Shown here in pieces: positions 8,728 through 17,330 of a stretch of 64,000 nt of DNA. Location: assembly GCA_949297125.1 (NCBI GenBank), contig CASFRS010000019.1, positions 1 through 64,000 of the forward strand, written 5' to 3'. Numbering within the stretch: the stretch's first letter is position 1; every line of letters starts with the position of its first letter. The position numbers and the translations under genes were made by a program. Under the pieces are notes generated by a model, which worked only from the letters and a program-made list of their open reading frames with translations, did not search any database and was not told where the DNA came from. This stretch comes from an uncultured Bacteroidales bacterium (GTDB lineage Bacteria; Bacteroidota; Bacteroidia; Bacteroidales; G3-4614).

Positions 8728-9489
8728 TTACATGTGTATGCGCGTAAGGGTTATGCTGTCGGCCTGTATCATGCTCCATTCGGGTTCCGGCGTTATCAGC
8801 ATGTTCCCCATTACCTTGCGCAGCGCGCCTGTCGTCGCAAGCGATACGGAATCCCACCCTGTCTTGCGGATCTCCTTTTCGGCAAACATTACCGAGTCGT
8901 TTACATCTTTTGCGGCGACTGTTATCCTTACCGGGTAGAGCGGCATCTTCCCGCCGGGCGCGGTGAGCCTGAACTTGAGTATGAAGCGGTCTCCGTCCCG
9001 GAAATTGTCGTCCGACGATATGGAGAATGTCGCTACGTTGCTCCCTGTGTTGCCGTCTAAGATTATGTACGGCTTGCCGTTCCAGATGTTTACGGTGTCG
9101 CCCGAACGGGTTATGGCGTTTACCTCTGTTTTCTCGCCGTGCATAAGGGCTATCGTCCTGTTGTCTTCTTCCTGCAGGCGCTCTATTACCTTTTTGTATA
9201 TCTCGATGTATTTCTCTATGTTCATGCCGTACCATACCAGCGAGGTGTCGAACTCTGCCCGCGTTACGCCGTGTCTGGCCAGTATGGCGTCTTTTACCGA
9301 ATCCTTGCGGTTGTTCTCGGAGTAATACTGGAAATCGCCTTCCATGAAAGCTTCGCTTTTATGGATGTCGATAAGCAGGTTCTCCATTTTGCCTTCATCT
9401 ATAACTTCGTCGGGCATCCTTTTCCCGCACGATGCTATGGCGGAGGCCAGCACCATGCCGATTACGGCTATGTGGAAAAATCTATGCAT
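8728..9489 (-). CDS. DUF4296 lipoprotein
   Basis: A signal peptide ends in the lipobox AIASC, giving an acylated Cys21. The next segment (VIDEGKMENLLIDIHKSEAFMEG) and the helix up to about residue 120 are typical of DUF4296, a short helical domain found only in Bacteroidetes. The remaining 130 residues are a beta-rich region with no family I recognise. The gene start overlaps the end of lspA by 8 bases. Placement beside the lipoprotein signal peptidase is common in the order and fits its being an lspA substrate. Confidence 0.8.
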   Translation of the reverse strand: MHRFFHIAVIGMVLASAIASCGKRMPDEVIDEGKMENLLIDIHKSEAFMEGDFQYYSENNRKDSVKDAILARHGVTRAEFDTSLVWYGMNIEKYIEIYKKVIERLQEEDNRTIALMHGEKTEVNAITRSGDTVNIWNGKPYIILDGNTGSNVATFSISSDDNFRDGDRFILKFRLTAPGGKMPLYPVRITVAAKDVNDSVMFAEKEIRKTGWDSVSLATTGALRKVMGNMLITPEPEWSMIQADSITLTRIHM

Positions 9490-10126
9490 TGTCGGGTGCG
9501 GTGGTCTTTAGGTCGTCCGACAGCGATTTGCGCTGGAACAACAGTATTATTAATACTCCTATGGTAATCGCCGCGTCGGCGATGTTGAATATGGGGCGGA
9601 AAAACAGGAACTCTTCTCCTCCTATTCCGGGCACCCATTGCGGCCACGTGAAACTGAACAGCGGGAAATAGAGCATGTCCACAACCCTCCCGTGCAGGAA
9701 TGTCTCATATCCTCCCCATTCGGGAAACATGGTGGCGGTGAAGGGAGGGAAGGGGTCGTCGAATATCAGTCCGTAAAACATGCAGTCTATTACGTTGCCC
9801 AGTGCGCCGGCAAATATCAGCGATACGCTTGCGATGTAGTTGCGGTTTGCGTTTGTACCGCGCTTCGACAGCCGCCATATGTAGTACCCTATGAAGATTA
9901 TGGCGGCTATGCGGAACAGCGACAGGAAGAGCTTGCTTATGACTTCCATGCCGAAGGCCATGCCGTTGTTTTCTACGAAAAGGATGTGGAACCAAGGCGT
10001 AACCTCTATGTCCTGGCCTATGAACATGTTGGTCTTGACTATGATTTTCACTGCCTGGTCTACTATAAGCACGCAGGCTATTATAATTGAACTGAGACGG
10101 ATGTTCCTTGCTGTTTCTTTATCCAT
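9482..10126 (-). CDS. lspA: Lipoprotein signal peptidase LspA
   Basis: LspA cleaves signal peptides of diacylated prolipoproteins in the inner membrane. Visible are the NNGMAFG segment (53-59), the first catalytic Asp in GNVID (Asp114) and the second in FNIAD (Asp184), with four hydrophobic helices. At 214 residues it is longer than the usual 160-170 because of an insertion between helices 3 and 4 (about 123-175), which is common in Bacteroidetes. It heads the small cluster lspA-DUF4296-orphan. Confidence 0.95.
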   Translation of the reverse strand: MDKETARNIRLSSIIIACVLIVDQAVKIIVKTNMFIGQDIEVTPWFHILFVENNGMAFGMEVISKLFLSLFRIAAIIFIGYYIWRLSKRGTNANRNYIASVSLIFAGALGNVIDCMFYGLIFDDPFPPFTATMFPEWGGYETFLHGRVVDMLYFPLFSFTWPQWVPGIGGEEFLFFRPIFNIADAAITIGVLIILLFQRKSLSDDLKTTAPDNA

Positions 10127-10336
10127 TTACGGGTTTTCTTGTAATGCGGGTGCGGAAACGGATGTGCCGCGGCGCGGGAATACGGACGGTAAACGTGCTG
10201 CCTTTTTAACTGCCTGCCCGCATACGGGCCGCACTTCATGCCGTTGCCTGCGGTTTTGCGGGAATTTCCCGTCTCCCGGTCCGTATTGCTGCCGTACGCG
10301 GGCGGGGTATTCCGCTGCCTGCATTTATATTCAAGA

Positions 10337-10371
10337 GAAGGCGTGCCAGTTTTTTGTTTTGACACGCCTTC
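10337..10371 (-). terminator. Hairpin between the DksA-like gene and lspA
   Basis: A 9 bp perfect stem (arms 10337-10345 and 10363-10371) lies 126 bases after the DksA-like stop codon. It has only a weak T-rich continuation on the minus strand. It may end most ileS-dksA transcripts before lspA. Confidence 0.5.
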
Positions 10372-10496
10372 CGTTTCTTATCGTTTTTCGCCGCAGTCTG
10401 CCGTCAGGAATCCGTAATTGCCGCACACGGGCATTTTTTCGTGCGCCGCCGTTTTACGGAACGGCTGCCGGTTCGGTGTTGCGGACGGTCTGCCTG

Positions 10497-10874
10497 TTAT
10501 TTCCTGCCGTTTTTGGCATCGACCGAAAGGGTCGCATGGGGAACGGCGCGCAGCCTCTCCTTGGGTATGAGCTTGCCGGTTTCGCGGCAGATGCCGTATG
10601 TCTTGTTCTCGATGCGTATCAAGGCTGCTTCCAGATGCTGTATGAATTTCATCTGACGTTGCGCCAGCTGCCCGGCTTCTTCTTTCGACAGTGTTGTCGC
10701 CCCTTCTTCCAGAACCTTGAAAGTGGGCGAGGTGTCTCTCGTGTCGTTGCCGTCTGCATTCATTACTGCCGCTTTCAGCGAATCGTAGTATTTGTACGCG
10801 TCTGCAAGTTTTTCCTTGATAAGTGCTTTGAACTCTTCCAATTCCTCGTCAGAGTATCTTGTCTTTTCGGCCAT
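10497..10874 (-). CDS. TraR/DksA-family protein lacking the zinc cysteines
   Basis: The protein (125 residues) has a coiled-coil N-terminal half and a C-terminal segment YGICRETGKLIPKERLRAVPHATL that matches the end of the DksA zinc-finger domain. In DksA a C4 site is expected; only one Cys is present here, so zinc is unlikely. DksA proteins bind the RNA polymerase secondary channel and help ppGpp control transcription. This cysteine-poor form next to ileS and lspA is common in Bacteroidetes, though its activity is not settled. The ATG at 10874 is preferred over the in-frame TTG two codons upstream. Confidence 0.8.
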   Translation of the reverse strand: MAEKTRYSDEELEEFKALIKEKLADAYKYYDSLKAAVMNADGNDTRDTSPTFKVLEEGATTLSKEEAGQLAQRQMKFIQHLEAALIRIENKTYGICRETGKLIPKERLRAVPHATLSVDAKNGRK

Positions 10875-11069
10875 ACTCAAATTCGTTTAAAGTTGTTCGT
10901 AAATTCAAACTGTAACGTTGCCGTTACGGTTAAGGTCTGCATGCTCCTTGCCGCTGCTGCCGGGATTTGCGCGTCCACCGCCTCTGCGGCGTTCCCGCAC
11001 GGGCCCGGCCGTCGGCGCGGAGGTTGTTACGGCAAATATAAGTCATACGCCGAACATATCCAAAAACAA

Positions 11070-14000
11070 TCACTCCTTTGTTATGGATATTTTCAGAATA
11101 AACCCGTCGAAATCAAGGTCTACGGCGCCGTCGCCGATTTTGTCCGTTACCGTAATCCCGGTGGCCAGTACCTGTTTGGCTATATATTCGCCGTATGCGG
11201 CTATGGCCCCGTCGGTTTCGGGGTTCTTTTCGGCAACTACCTTTATCTTGTCGGTTATGGTGTAACCGCTCGATTTGCGGATGTTCTGGATACGGTTTAC
11301 AAGCTCGCGGGCAATTCCTTCCTGCTTCAGCTCGGGGGTAACGGTTATGTCGAGAGCGACCGTTATGTTGCCTTCGTTGGCTACCAGCCAGCCGGGAATG
11401 TCTTCCGATATTATTTCGACGTCGGCTTTTGTGATTACGGCTTTGTTCCCGTCGATGTCGAATGCGAACTCGCCCGCCTTTTCCAGCTGCGCGATGTCGC
11501 CCTGGCTCATCGCCGCGATAGCGGAGGCGAGCTGTTTCATTACTTTGCCGTAGCGCGGGCCGAGTTTCTTGAAGTCGGGCTTTACCTTCTTGACGAGTAT
11601 CCCCTCGGCATCGTCCACGAATTTCATCCCCTTTACGTTCACTTCGTTGAGTACGAGCTTGCGGACGCTTTCAATATGGGCTTTCTGTTCGTCGTTTATT
11701 ACCGGTATCATTATGGCCGTGAGCGGCTGGCGCACTTTTATGTTCACCTTGCGCCTGAGGGCCAGGACCATGGAGGTAATATCCTGCGCTATCTTCATCC
11801 GTTCTTCCAGTTCCTTGTCGATAAGGGCTTCGTCGGAAACGGGGAAGTGGGCGAGGTGTACCGATTTTTCTCCTTCTCCGCCGGCCGATACGAGGTCGCG
11901 GTAGAGCATGTCGGAGTAGAACGGCGATATGGGCGCCATAAGCCCGGCTATTGTTTTAAGGCAGGTGTAGAGCGTCTGGTATGCCGAAATCTTGTCTTTG
12001 TCCATGCTGCCGCCCCAGAAACGTTTGCGGTTGAGGCGCACGTACCAGTTGCTGAGGTTGTCGTTCACGAAGTCGGTTATGGCGCGTCCGGCCCTTGTGG
12101 GCTCGTAGTCGGCATACTGCCTGTCCACGTCTTTTACAAGCGAGTTGAGCAGCGATATTATCCACCTGTCTATTTCGGGACGCTCGCTTACCGGAACTTC
12201 GGCCATGTGGGGGTCGAACCCGTCGACGTTCGCATACAGGGCGAAGAACGAGTACGTGTTGTAGAGCGTGCCGAAGAACTTGCGGCGTACCTCTTCGACC
12301 CCGTCTTCATCGAACTTGAGGTTGTCCCACGGCGACGAGTTGGTTATCATGTACCAGCGCAGCGGGTCGGAACCGTATTTCTCTATCGCCCCGAACGGGT
12401 TTACCGCGTTGCCGAGCCGTTTCGACATCTTGTTGCCGTTCTTGTCGAGTACGAGCCCGTTCGATACTACGGCCTTGTAGGCTATGCTGTCGAATACCAT
12501 GGTGGCTATTGCGTGCAGCGTAAAGAACCAGCCGCGTGTCTGGTCTACGCCTTCGGCAATGAAGTCTGCCGGGAATATCCGTTTCCTGTCGAACTCTTCC
12601 TTGTTCTCGAACGGGTAGTGTATCTGCGCGTACGGCATGGCTCCCGAATCGAACCATACGTCGATGAGGTCGCTTTCGCGTTTCATCGGTTTGCCGCTTT
12701 CCGATACGAGGACTATTTCATCCACGTAGGGACGGTGCAGGTCTATCTTGTCGTAGTTCTCCTTTTCGTATTTCCCGGGGATGAATCCGGCTTTCTTGTA
12801 CGGGTTCTCCGCCATGAATCCGGCGGCTACCGATTTTTCCATTTCGGCGTACAGCTCTTCTACCGACCCTATGCACTTTTCTTCGCCCTCTTCGCTCCGC
12901 CATATAGGCAGCGGAGTTCCCCAGAAACGGCTGCGCGAAAGGTTCCAGTCGTTGAGGTTTTCGAGCCATTTGCCGAAACGTCCGCTTCCTGTCGACTCGG
13001 GTTTCCAGTTTATCGTGCGGTTGAGCTCGCTCATCCTCTCCTTGCACGCCGTGGAGCGGATAAACCAGCTGTCCAGCGGATAGTAGAGTACGGGCTTGTC
13101 CGTTCTCCAGCAGTGCGGGTAGTTATGTACGTGTTTCTCTATCTTGAATGCCTTGTCGGAGGCTTTCATCATCATGCACAACGATATGTCGAGCGTCTCG
13201 TCCTTGTCCGTGAGGGCGGGGGAGTAGGCGTTCTTTACGAACCGGCCTTCGTACTCCCTGTAAAGTTCGGTGTTTACGTTGTTCCTTACATATTCGTCGT
13301 CCAGTTCGTCGAGCAGGTAGAACTTGCCGGTCAGGTCCACCATGGGACGAAGTTCCCCTTTCTTGTTCACCATTTGCAGGGGGGGGACACCGGCGGCCTT
13401 TGCAACAAGTGCATCGTCCGCACCGAATGTGGGGGCTATGTGTACGATACCCGTTCCGTCTTCGGTGGTTACGTAGTCGCCCGGAATAACCCTGAACGCC
13501 CCTTCGCCGGGGTTTACCCACGGGATAAGCTGTTCATATTCCATGCCCACGAGGTCTTTTCCCTTGTACTCGGCAATTATGCTGTACGGGATTATCTTGT
13601 CGCCGTGTTTGTACCCGTCGAGCGGCGCATTTTCCCCTTTGGGGTTGAAGTGTGCCGCTACAAGCTGTTTTGCGAGTACTGCGGTTATGGGCTTGCCGCT
13701 GTATCCGTTATAGGTGCGGACGGCCACGTAGTCTATAGAGTTCCCTACGCAGAGGGCGGTGTTGGACGGAAGTGTCCACGGGGTTGTGGTCCATGCAAGG
13801 AAATACGGAGTACCCCATCCGCACATCTCCTTTTTGGGGTTCTTTATCTTGAACTGGGCCACTACGGTGGTGTCCTTTACGTCGCGGTAGCATCCGGGCT
13901 GGTTCAGTTCGTGCGAACTCAACCCTGTCCCTGCCGCCGGAGAATACGGCTGTATTGTGTACCCCTTGTACAGGAGTCCCTTCCCGTAGAGTTGTTTCAA

Positions 14001-14492
14001 AAGCCACCACAGGGTTTCTATATAGCGGTTGTCGTATGTGATGTACGGGTCGTTCATGTCTACCCAGTACCCCATCTTGTGGGTAAGGTCTTCCCACTCC
14101 CTGGTGTATTTCATCACTTCTGTGCGGCATTCCGAGTTGTATTTCGCTACCGATATCTTCTTGCCGATGTCCTCTTTCGTTATCCCCAGTTTCTTTTCAA
14201 CGCCGAGTTCCACGGGCAGCCCGTGTGTGTCCCAACCGGCCTTGCGCTTTACCTGAAACCCTTTCATCGTCTTGTAACGGCAGAAAATGTCCTTTATGGT
14301 CCTTGCCATTACATGGTGTATGCCGGGCATGCCGTTTGCCGAGGGGGGGCCTTCGTAAAAGACGAACGAGGGTGCGCCTTCGCGCTCTTCGTAACTTTTG
14401 CGGAACAGTTCCTCCCTGTCCCATTTGTTCAGCACCTCTTTGTTTATTTCCGATAAATCGAACTTGCTATATTCGGCGAATTTTTTCTGCAT
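11070..14492 (-). CDS. ileS: Isoleucyl-tRNA synthetase
   Basis: This 1140-residue class I synthetase charges tRNA-Ile. The HIGH-type motif is in GIHHVMART, the CP1 editing domain follows (TTTPWTLPSNTAL), and the KMSKR loop is in NKMSKRLGNAVNP. The C-terminal anticodon-binding region has no cysteine-rich zinc ribbon, matching the eukaryote-like IleS type seen in many Bacteroidetes. A promoter (CAAA 14545-14548 and CGAAGTTA 14517-14524 on the plus strand, 20 bases apart) lies just upstream. The DksA-like gene follows 195 bases downstream. Confidence 0.97.
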   Translation of the reverse strand: MQKKFAEYSKFDLSEINKEVLNKWDREELFRKSYEEREGAPSFVFYEGPPSANGMPGIHHVMARTIKDIFCRYKTMKGFQVKRKAGWDTHGLPVELGVEKKLGITKEDIGKKISVAKYNSECRTEVMKYTREWEDLTHKMGYWVDMNDPYITYDNRYIETLWWLLKQLYGKGLLYKGYTIQPYSPAAGTGLSSHELNQPGCYRDVKDTTVVAQFKIKNPKKEMCGWGTPYFLAWTTTPWTLPSNTALCVGNSIDYVAVRTYNGYSGKPITAVLAKQLVAAHFNPKGENAPLDGYKHGDKIIPYSIIAEYKGKDLVGMEYEQLIPWVNPGEGAFRVIPGDYVTTEDGTGIVHIAPTFGADDALVAKAAGVPPLQMVNKKGELRPMVDLTGKFYLLDELDDEYVRNNVNTELYREYEGRFVKNAYSPALTDKDETLDISLCMMMKASDKAFKIEKHVHNYPHCWRTDKPVLYYPLDSWFIRSTACKERMSELNRTINWKPESTGSGRFGKWLENLNDWNLSRSRFWGTPLPIWRSEEGEEKCIGSVEELYAEMEKSVAAGFMAENPYKKAGFIPGKYEKENYDKIDLHRPYVDEIVLVSESGKPMKRESDLIDVWFDSGAMPYAQIHYPFENKEEFDRKRIFPADFIAEGVDQTRGWFFTLHAIATMVFDSIAYKAVVSNGLVLDKNGNKMSKRLGNAVNPFGAIEKYGSDPLRWYMITNSSPWDNLKFDEDGVEEVRRKFFGTLYNTYSFFALYANVDGFDPHMAEVPVSERPEIDRWIISLLNSLVKDVDRQYADYEPTRAGRAITDFVNDNLSNWYVRLNRKRFWGGSMDKDKISAYQTLYTCLKTIAGLMAPISPFYSDMLYRDLVSAGGEGEKSVHLAHFPVSDEALIDKELEERMKIAQDITSMVLALRRKVNIKVRQPLTAIMIPVINDEQKAHIESVRKLVLNEVNVKGMKFVDDAEGILVKKVKPDFKKLGPRYGKVMKQLASAIAAMSQGDIAQLEKAGEFAFDIDGNKAVITKADVEIISEDIPGWLVANEGNITVALDITVTPELKQEGIARELVNRIQNIRKSSGYTITDKIKVVAEKNPETDGAIAAYGEYIAKQVLATGITVTDKIGDGAVDLDFDGFILKISITKE

Positions 14493-14516
14493 AGTAGTGT
14501 TTCTAAAAATCGTGCG

Positions 14517-14548
14517 CGAAGTTACCTAAAATAGTGCTTAAATGCAAA
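14517..14548 (-). promoter_or_regulatory. Promoter of ileS
   Basis: Read on the minus strand: TTTG (14548-14545), a 20-base spacer, then TAACTTCG (14524-14517). This is one base from the Bacteroidetes -33/-7 consensus. Transcription should start about 15-20 bases before the ATG at 14492, leaving a very short leader and no room for a tRNA-sensing leader. Confidence 0.6.
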
Positions 14549-14594
14549 TATCGCGCATGGTTTGCTCAGTGGCGGCGGAATGCTTCCGGCTCAG

Positions 14595-14662
14595 CCTTTG
14601 TCCGTTCCGCCGGAAAGGACAAAGGCGGTACGCGGAACATCAAGCCGCGTACCGCCTTTTTT
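14595..14662 (+). terminator. Overlapping pair of hairpins ending in a T-run
   Basis: Hairpin 1 has 9 bp arms 14595-14603 and 14617-14625. Hairpin 2 has 15 bp arms 14621-14635 and 14645-14659 and is followed by a T-run. They share 14621-14625, so they exclude each other, as in attenuators. On the plus strand hairpin 2 is a strong intrinsic terminator, but no gene lies upstream on that strand. It is upstream of the ileS promoter, so it does not act on ileS. Confidence 0.55.
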
Positions 14663-15589
14663 GCATCGGCTTTCGCACTCCCGCCTTCTGCTGTCGGGGC
14701 GGGGTGCGGTGAACCTCCGATTGGAAAATGCTCTTCGGGCATCTTCATATAGCATGTTTTTTCATAGTTGTCGGGAGCCTGACGTTTTATGCCGCACTTC
14801 CGCCTTGTATGCCATTGCGGGGCGGGTGCGGAAAATTCCGCCGGCTTCCGGTGCCGTATTCCCAGTTGCGCCCGTTCCACCCATGCCATGCTCGCCTTAT
14901 GCGGCCATGTCTCCTTGCAAATAAAGAAAGCGTGGTGTTTGAAGTTATTTTACTGTAACAGGTCTTAGGAAACCTTAGAGCATAAAATAAGCGACAACCA
15001 CCACGCCTGTATCTGCCTTGCTGACAGGACGGGGCAAACGGTTTCTTTATTCCCTACTCTTAACTGAATTTCCTAAGTTCGTTACAAGAGAATAAACATA
15101 CACGCTTTCCGTGTTTTGTTTAATATGTTCTTTGTAAAAGCCGCAAGCCTTTATGCGTTTGCGGAGACATGCCTCCAGCCTGTAAATGCCGCCGGCCCTT
15201 ACCGTATCTTACGTTCTGCAAAAATAGCAAAAGGCAACGACCGGGGCAAACGGAAACAAAAGTTTTCGGTATGCCATGCCTGTCGGCCTCCTGTTTTCTG
15301 CATTAGCCAAAGGTAACAAAAAGAGATAACAAAGACAAGCGGAAACATGAGTTTTTCGTCTTTGGGCTTTGCCGGGCCTCTTTCCTTTTCTATGGCTGTA
15401 GAGATACTTAAAAAACAAATTCGGACAAATTTGCCCTGTATGGTTGTCGCCTATTTGATTATATCTTCCGCCACCGAACCCCTACCGTTTGGGGCGTTAG
15501 CCAAAGGTAGTGATAAAAACTTTCTCCTGCAAGCCGCCATTGGTGCGGATTGTGTACATCTGTTATGTAAACCGCTCTTTTTGTTTGAA
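14663..15589. repeat. Gene-free region with diverged inverted and direct repeats
   Basis: No convincing gene is present. Two diverged inverted copies of a 70-base unit lie at 14920-14980 and 15042-15109; shared blocks are GAAAGCGTG, GTAAC, CTTAGGAAA and TTAGAG. The left copy also closes on itself (14930-14937 with 14999-15006). A second family is in direct order at about 15214-15290 and 15294-15380, with a remnant at 15497-15520. Its shared blocks, read on the minus strand, are GAGGCC, CGAAAACT, TGTTTCCG and CCTTTGGCTA. Copies of the second family contain promoter-like TAnnTTTG boxes on the minus strand, so small RNAs are possible. Confidence 0.6.
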
Positions 15590-15635
15590 TTTAAAATAAA
15601 AACAAGCGGTTATCTTATTGATGATAACCGCTTGT
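15590..15635 (-). terminator. Terminator of cstA
   Basis: A perfect 13 bp stem (15602-15614 with 15623-15635, 8-base loop) is followed on the minus strand by a T-rich run (TTTTTATTTT). It lies 78 bases after the cstA stop codon. Confidence 0.85.
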
Positions 15636-15712
15636 TTTCGTGCGTTTTTGGAAGAATACTCCTTGTTTTAACGGCAGACCGTGCCTGCCCTCTTGCATTC
15701 CCGCGTCTTGTT

Positions 15713-17173
15713 TCAGGCTGGTATGCGTCCGTCTGTTTTGTTGAAGCGTTTTATGGCATACCCTCCGGCAAGCAGGCTCAGAACCGCGCTTGTTACGGCA
15801 GCCCAGTCATAAGGCATGCCTGCGCCTATTTCGGAATAGAGGATGAACAGCAGGACAATGAACGTCATGAATACGGCAGGTATCAAGGTCATCAGCCAGT
15901 AGTACCCCTTTTTCCGCCCGAGGAACATTGTGAGCGCCCACAGCGTGATTACCGCCAGTACCTGGTTGCTCCATGCAAAGTATCGCCATATTATTTCAAA
16001 TCCGTTTTTGTCGTTGATGCTGTAAAGCAATATCGGTATGGAGACCGCAAACATGGGTATTGTTATGACAAGTCTCTTCTTTATGTCTTTTTGCGGCATT
16101 TTCAGAAAATCGGCGATTATCAGACGGGCCGAGCGGAATGCCGTATCGCCCGTGGTTATTGGTGCGGCTATAACTCCGAGAATGGCGAGGAACCCGCCTG
16201 CAACGCCAAGCCACCCGTACGATATCTTGTTTACTATCACCGAGGCGTCGCCGTTGATTCCGGGGTCGGTAACGTCGAAGAAAGCCTGTCCCCCGGGCGA
16301 GAAGAAGTACGATGCTGCAGCGGCCCATATCAGGGCAACCACGCCTTCGGTAATCATTGCCCCGTAGAATATCCTGCGCCCCTGCATTTCGTTGCTCATG
16401 CACCTTGCCATAAGCGGCGACTGCGTGGCATGGAACCCCGATATTGCGCCGCAGGCGATACTTACGAACATCATCGGGAATATCGGGTTGTTTTCCGGGT
16501 CGGGGTACGTGTTTTTCAATCCGTCCGTTATTTCCGGTATATCGGGGTTGTGGACTATCAGCATTACAAGGATGCCCGCTGCCATGAAGAGGAGCGCGAA
16601 CCCGAATATCGGATAGATCTTCCCTATTATCTTGTCTATAGGGAAGAGCGTCGCAACGAGGTAATATGCAAGTATTACATACAGCCAGAACGTCCCGTCG
16701 AGATATTCGGGCGTCAGGTATGCCAGCAGTTCGGCAGGGCCCGACACGAAGACCACCCCTACGAGAATCAGCAGCAGTACGGTGAAAATACGGGTTGCCG
16801 TCTGGGCCTTGCCGCCCAGGTACCTCCCTATGGTAGAGGGGAGGCTCTCCCCGTTGTTGCGCAGCGAAAGCATCCCCGACAGGTAGTCGTGCATCGCTCC
16901 TGCGAATATGCACCCGAACACTATCCACAGGAATGAGGCCGGACCGAACTTGGCTCCCATTATGGCCCCGAAAATAGGTCCGAGCCCTGCTATGTTCAAA
17001 AACTGTATCATGAATATCTTCCACCCCGGCATGGCTATGTAGTCCACACCGTCGGGGTGTTCTATTGCCGGCGTCTTCCTTCCGGCCGATGCGCCGAACA
17101 CCTTCTCCACGAATTTTCCGTAAGTAAAGTATCCGACGACAAGAAGTACAAGGGAAATGTAAAATGAAATCAT
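15713..17173 (-). CDS. cstA: CstA-family carbon starvation protein (peptide/pyruvate transporter)
   Basis: The 486-residue protein consists almost entirely of hydrophobic helices. The N-terminal half carries CstA signatures: HPDGVDYIAMPGWKIFMIQF, NIAGLGPIFGAIMGAKFGP and GAMHDYLSGMLSLRNNG. It is shorter than E. coli CstA (about 700 residues), as is usual in Bacteroidetes. Family members take up peptides or pyruvate; the substrate here is unknown. It is monocistronic, with its own terminator. Confidence 0.88.
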   Translation of the reverse strand: MISFYISLVLLVVGYFTYGKFVEKVFGASAGRKTPAIEHPDGVDYIAMPGWKIFMIQFLNIAGLGPIFGAIMGAKFGPASFLWIVFGCIFAGAMHDYLSGMLSLRNNGESLPSTIGRYLGGKAQTATRIFTVLLLILVGVVFVSGPAELLAYLTPEYLDGTFWLYVILAYYLVATLFPIDKIIGKIYPIFGFALLFMAAGILVMLIVHNPDIPEITDGLKNTYPDPENNPIFPMMFVSIACGAISGFHATQSPLMARCMSNEMQGRRIFYGAMITEGVVALIWAAAASYFFSPGGQAFFDVTDPGINGDASVIVNKISYGWLGVAGGFLAILGVIAAPITTGDTAFRSARLIIADFLKMPQKDIKKRLVITIPMFAVSIPILLYSINDKNGFEIIWRYFAWSNQVLAVITLWALTMFLGRKKGYYWLMTLIPAVFMTFIVLLFILYSEIGAGMPYDWAAVTSAVLSLLAGGYAIKRFNKTDGRIPA

Positions 17174-17330
17174 CTGTCTGTTGTTTGTTTCCGCCGCGAA
17201 ATTACAAATAAATGCAATTGGCTATACTCCATGCAGACAGGAAAATTGCATGAAAAGTTGCAGGGCGTGCGGTGCGGGAAAACATGTTGCCGGATGTTGC
17301 GGGTTGTCGGTGGCGGCACCGCGGGCATTT

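Noticed and set aside
9891-14456. 1521-codon open frame on the plus strand
   Set aside because: It is exactly antisense to ileS and lspA, has no known domain and a composition rich in Tyr, Val, Arg and Gly from reverse reading of coding DNA.
14493-14700. T-box or tRNA-sensing leader for ileS
   Set aside because: The ileS promoter lies at 14517-14548, so the leader is too short, and no T-box sequence is seen.
14920-15109. Invertible promoter flanked by inverted repeats
   Set aside because: The arms are too diverged for site-specific inversion and no recombinase gene is near.
15347-16936. 529-codon open frame on the plus strand
   Set aside because: Antisense to cstA; same artefact composition, no motif.
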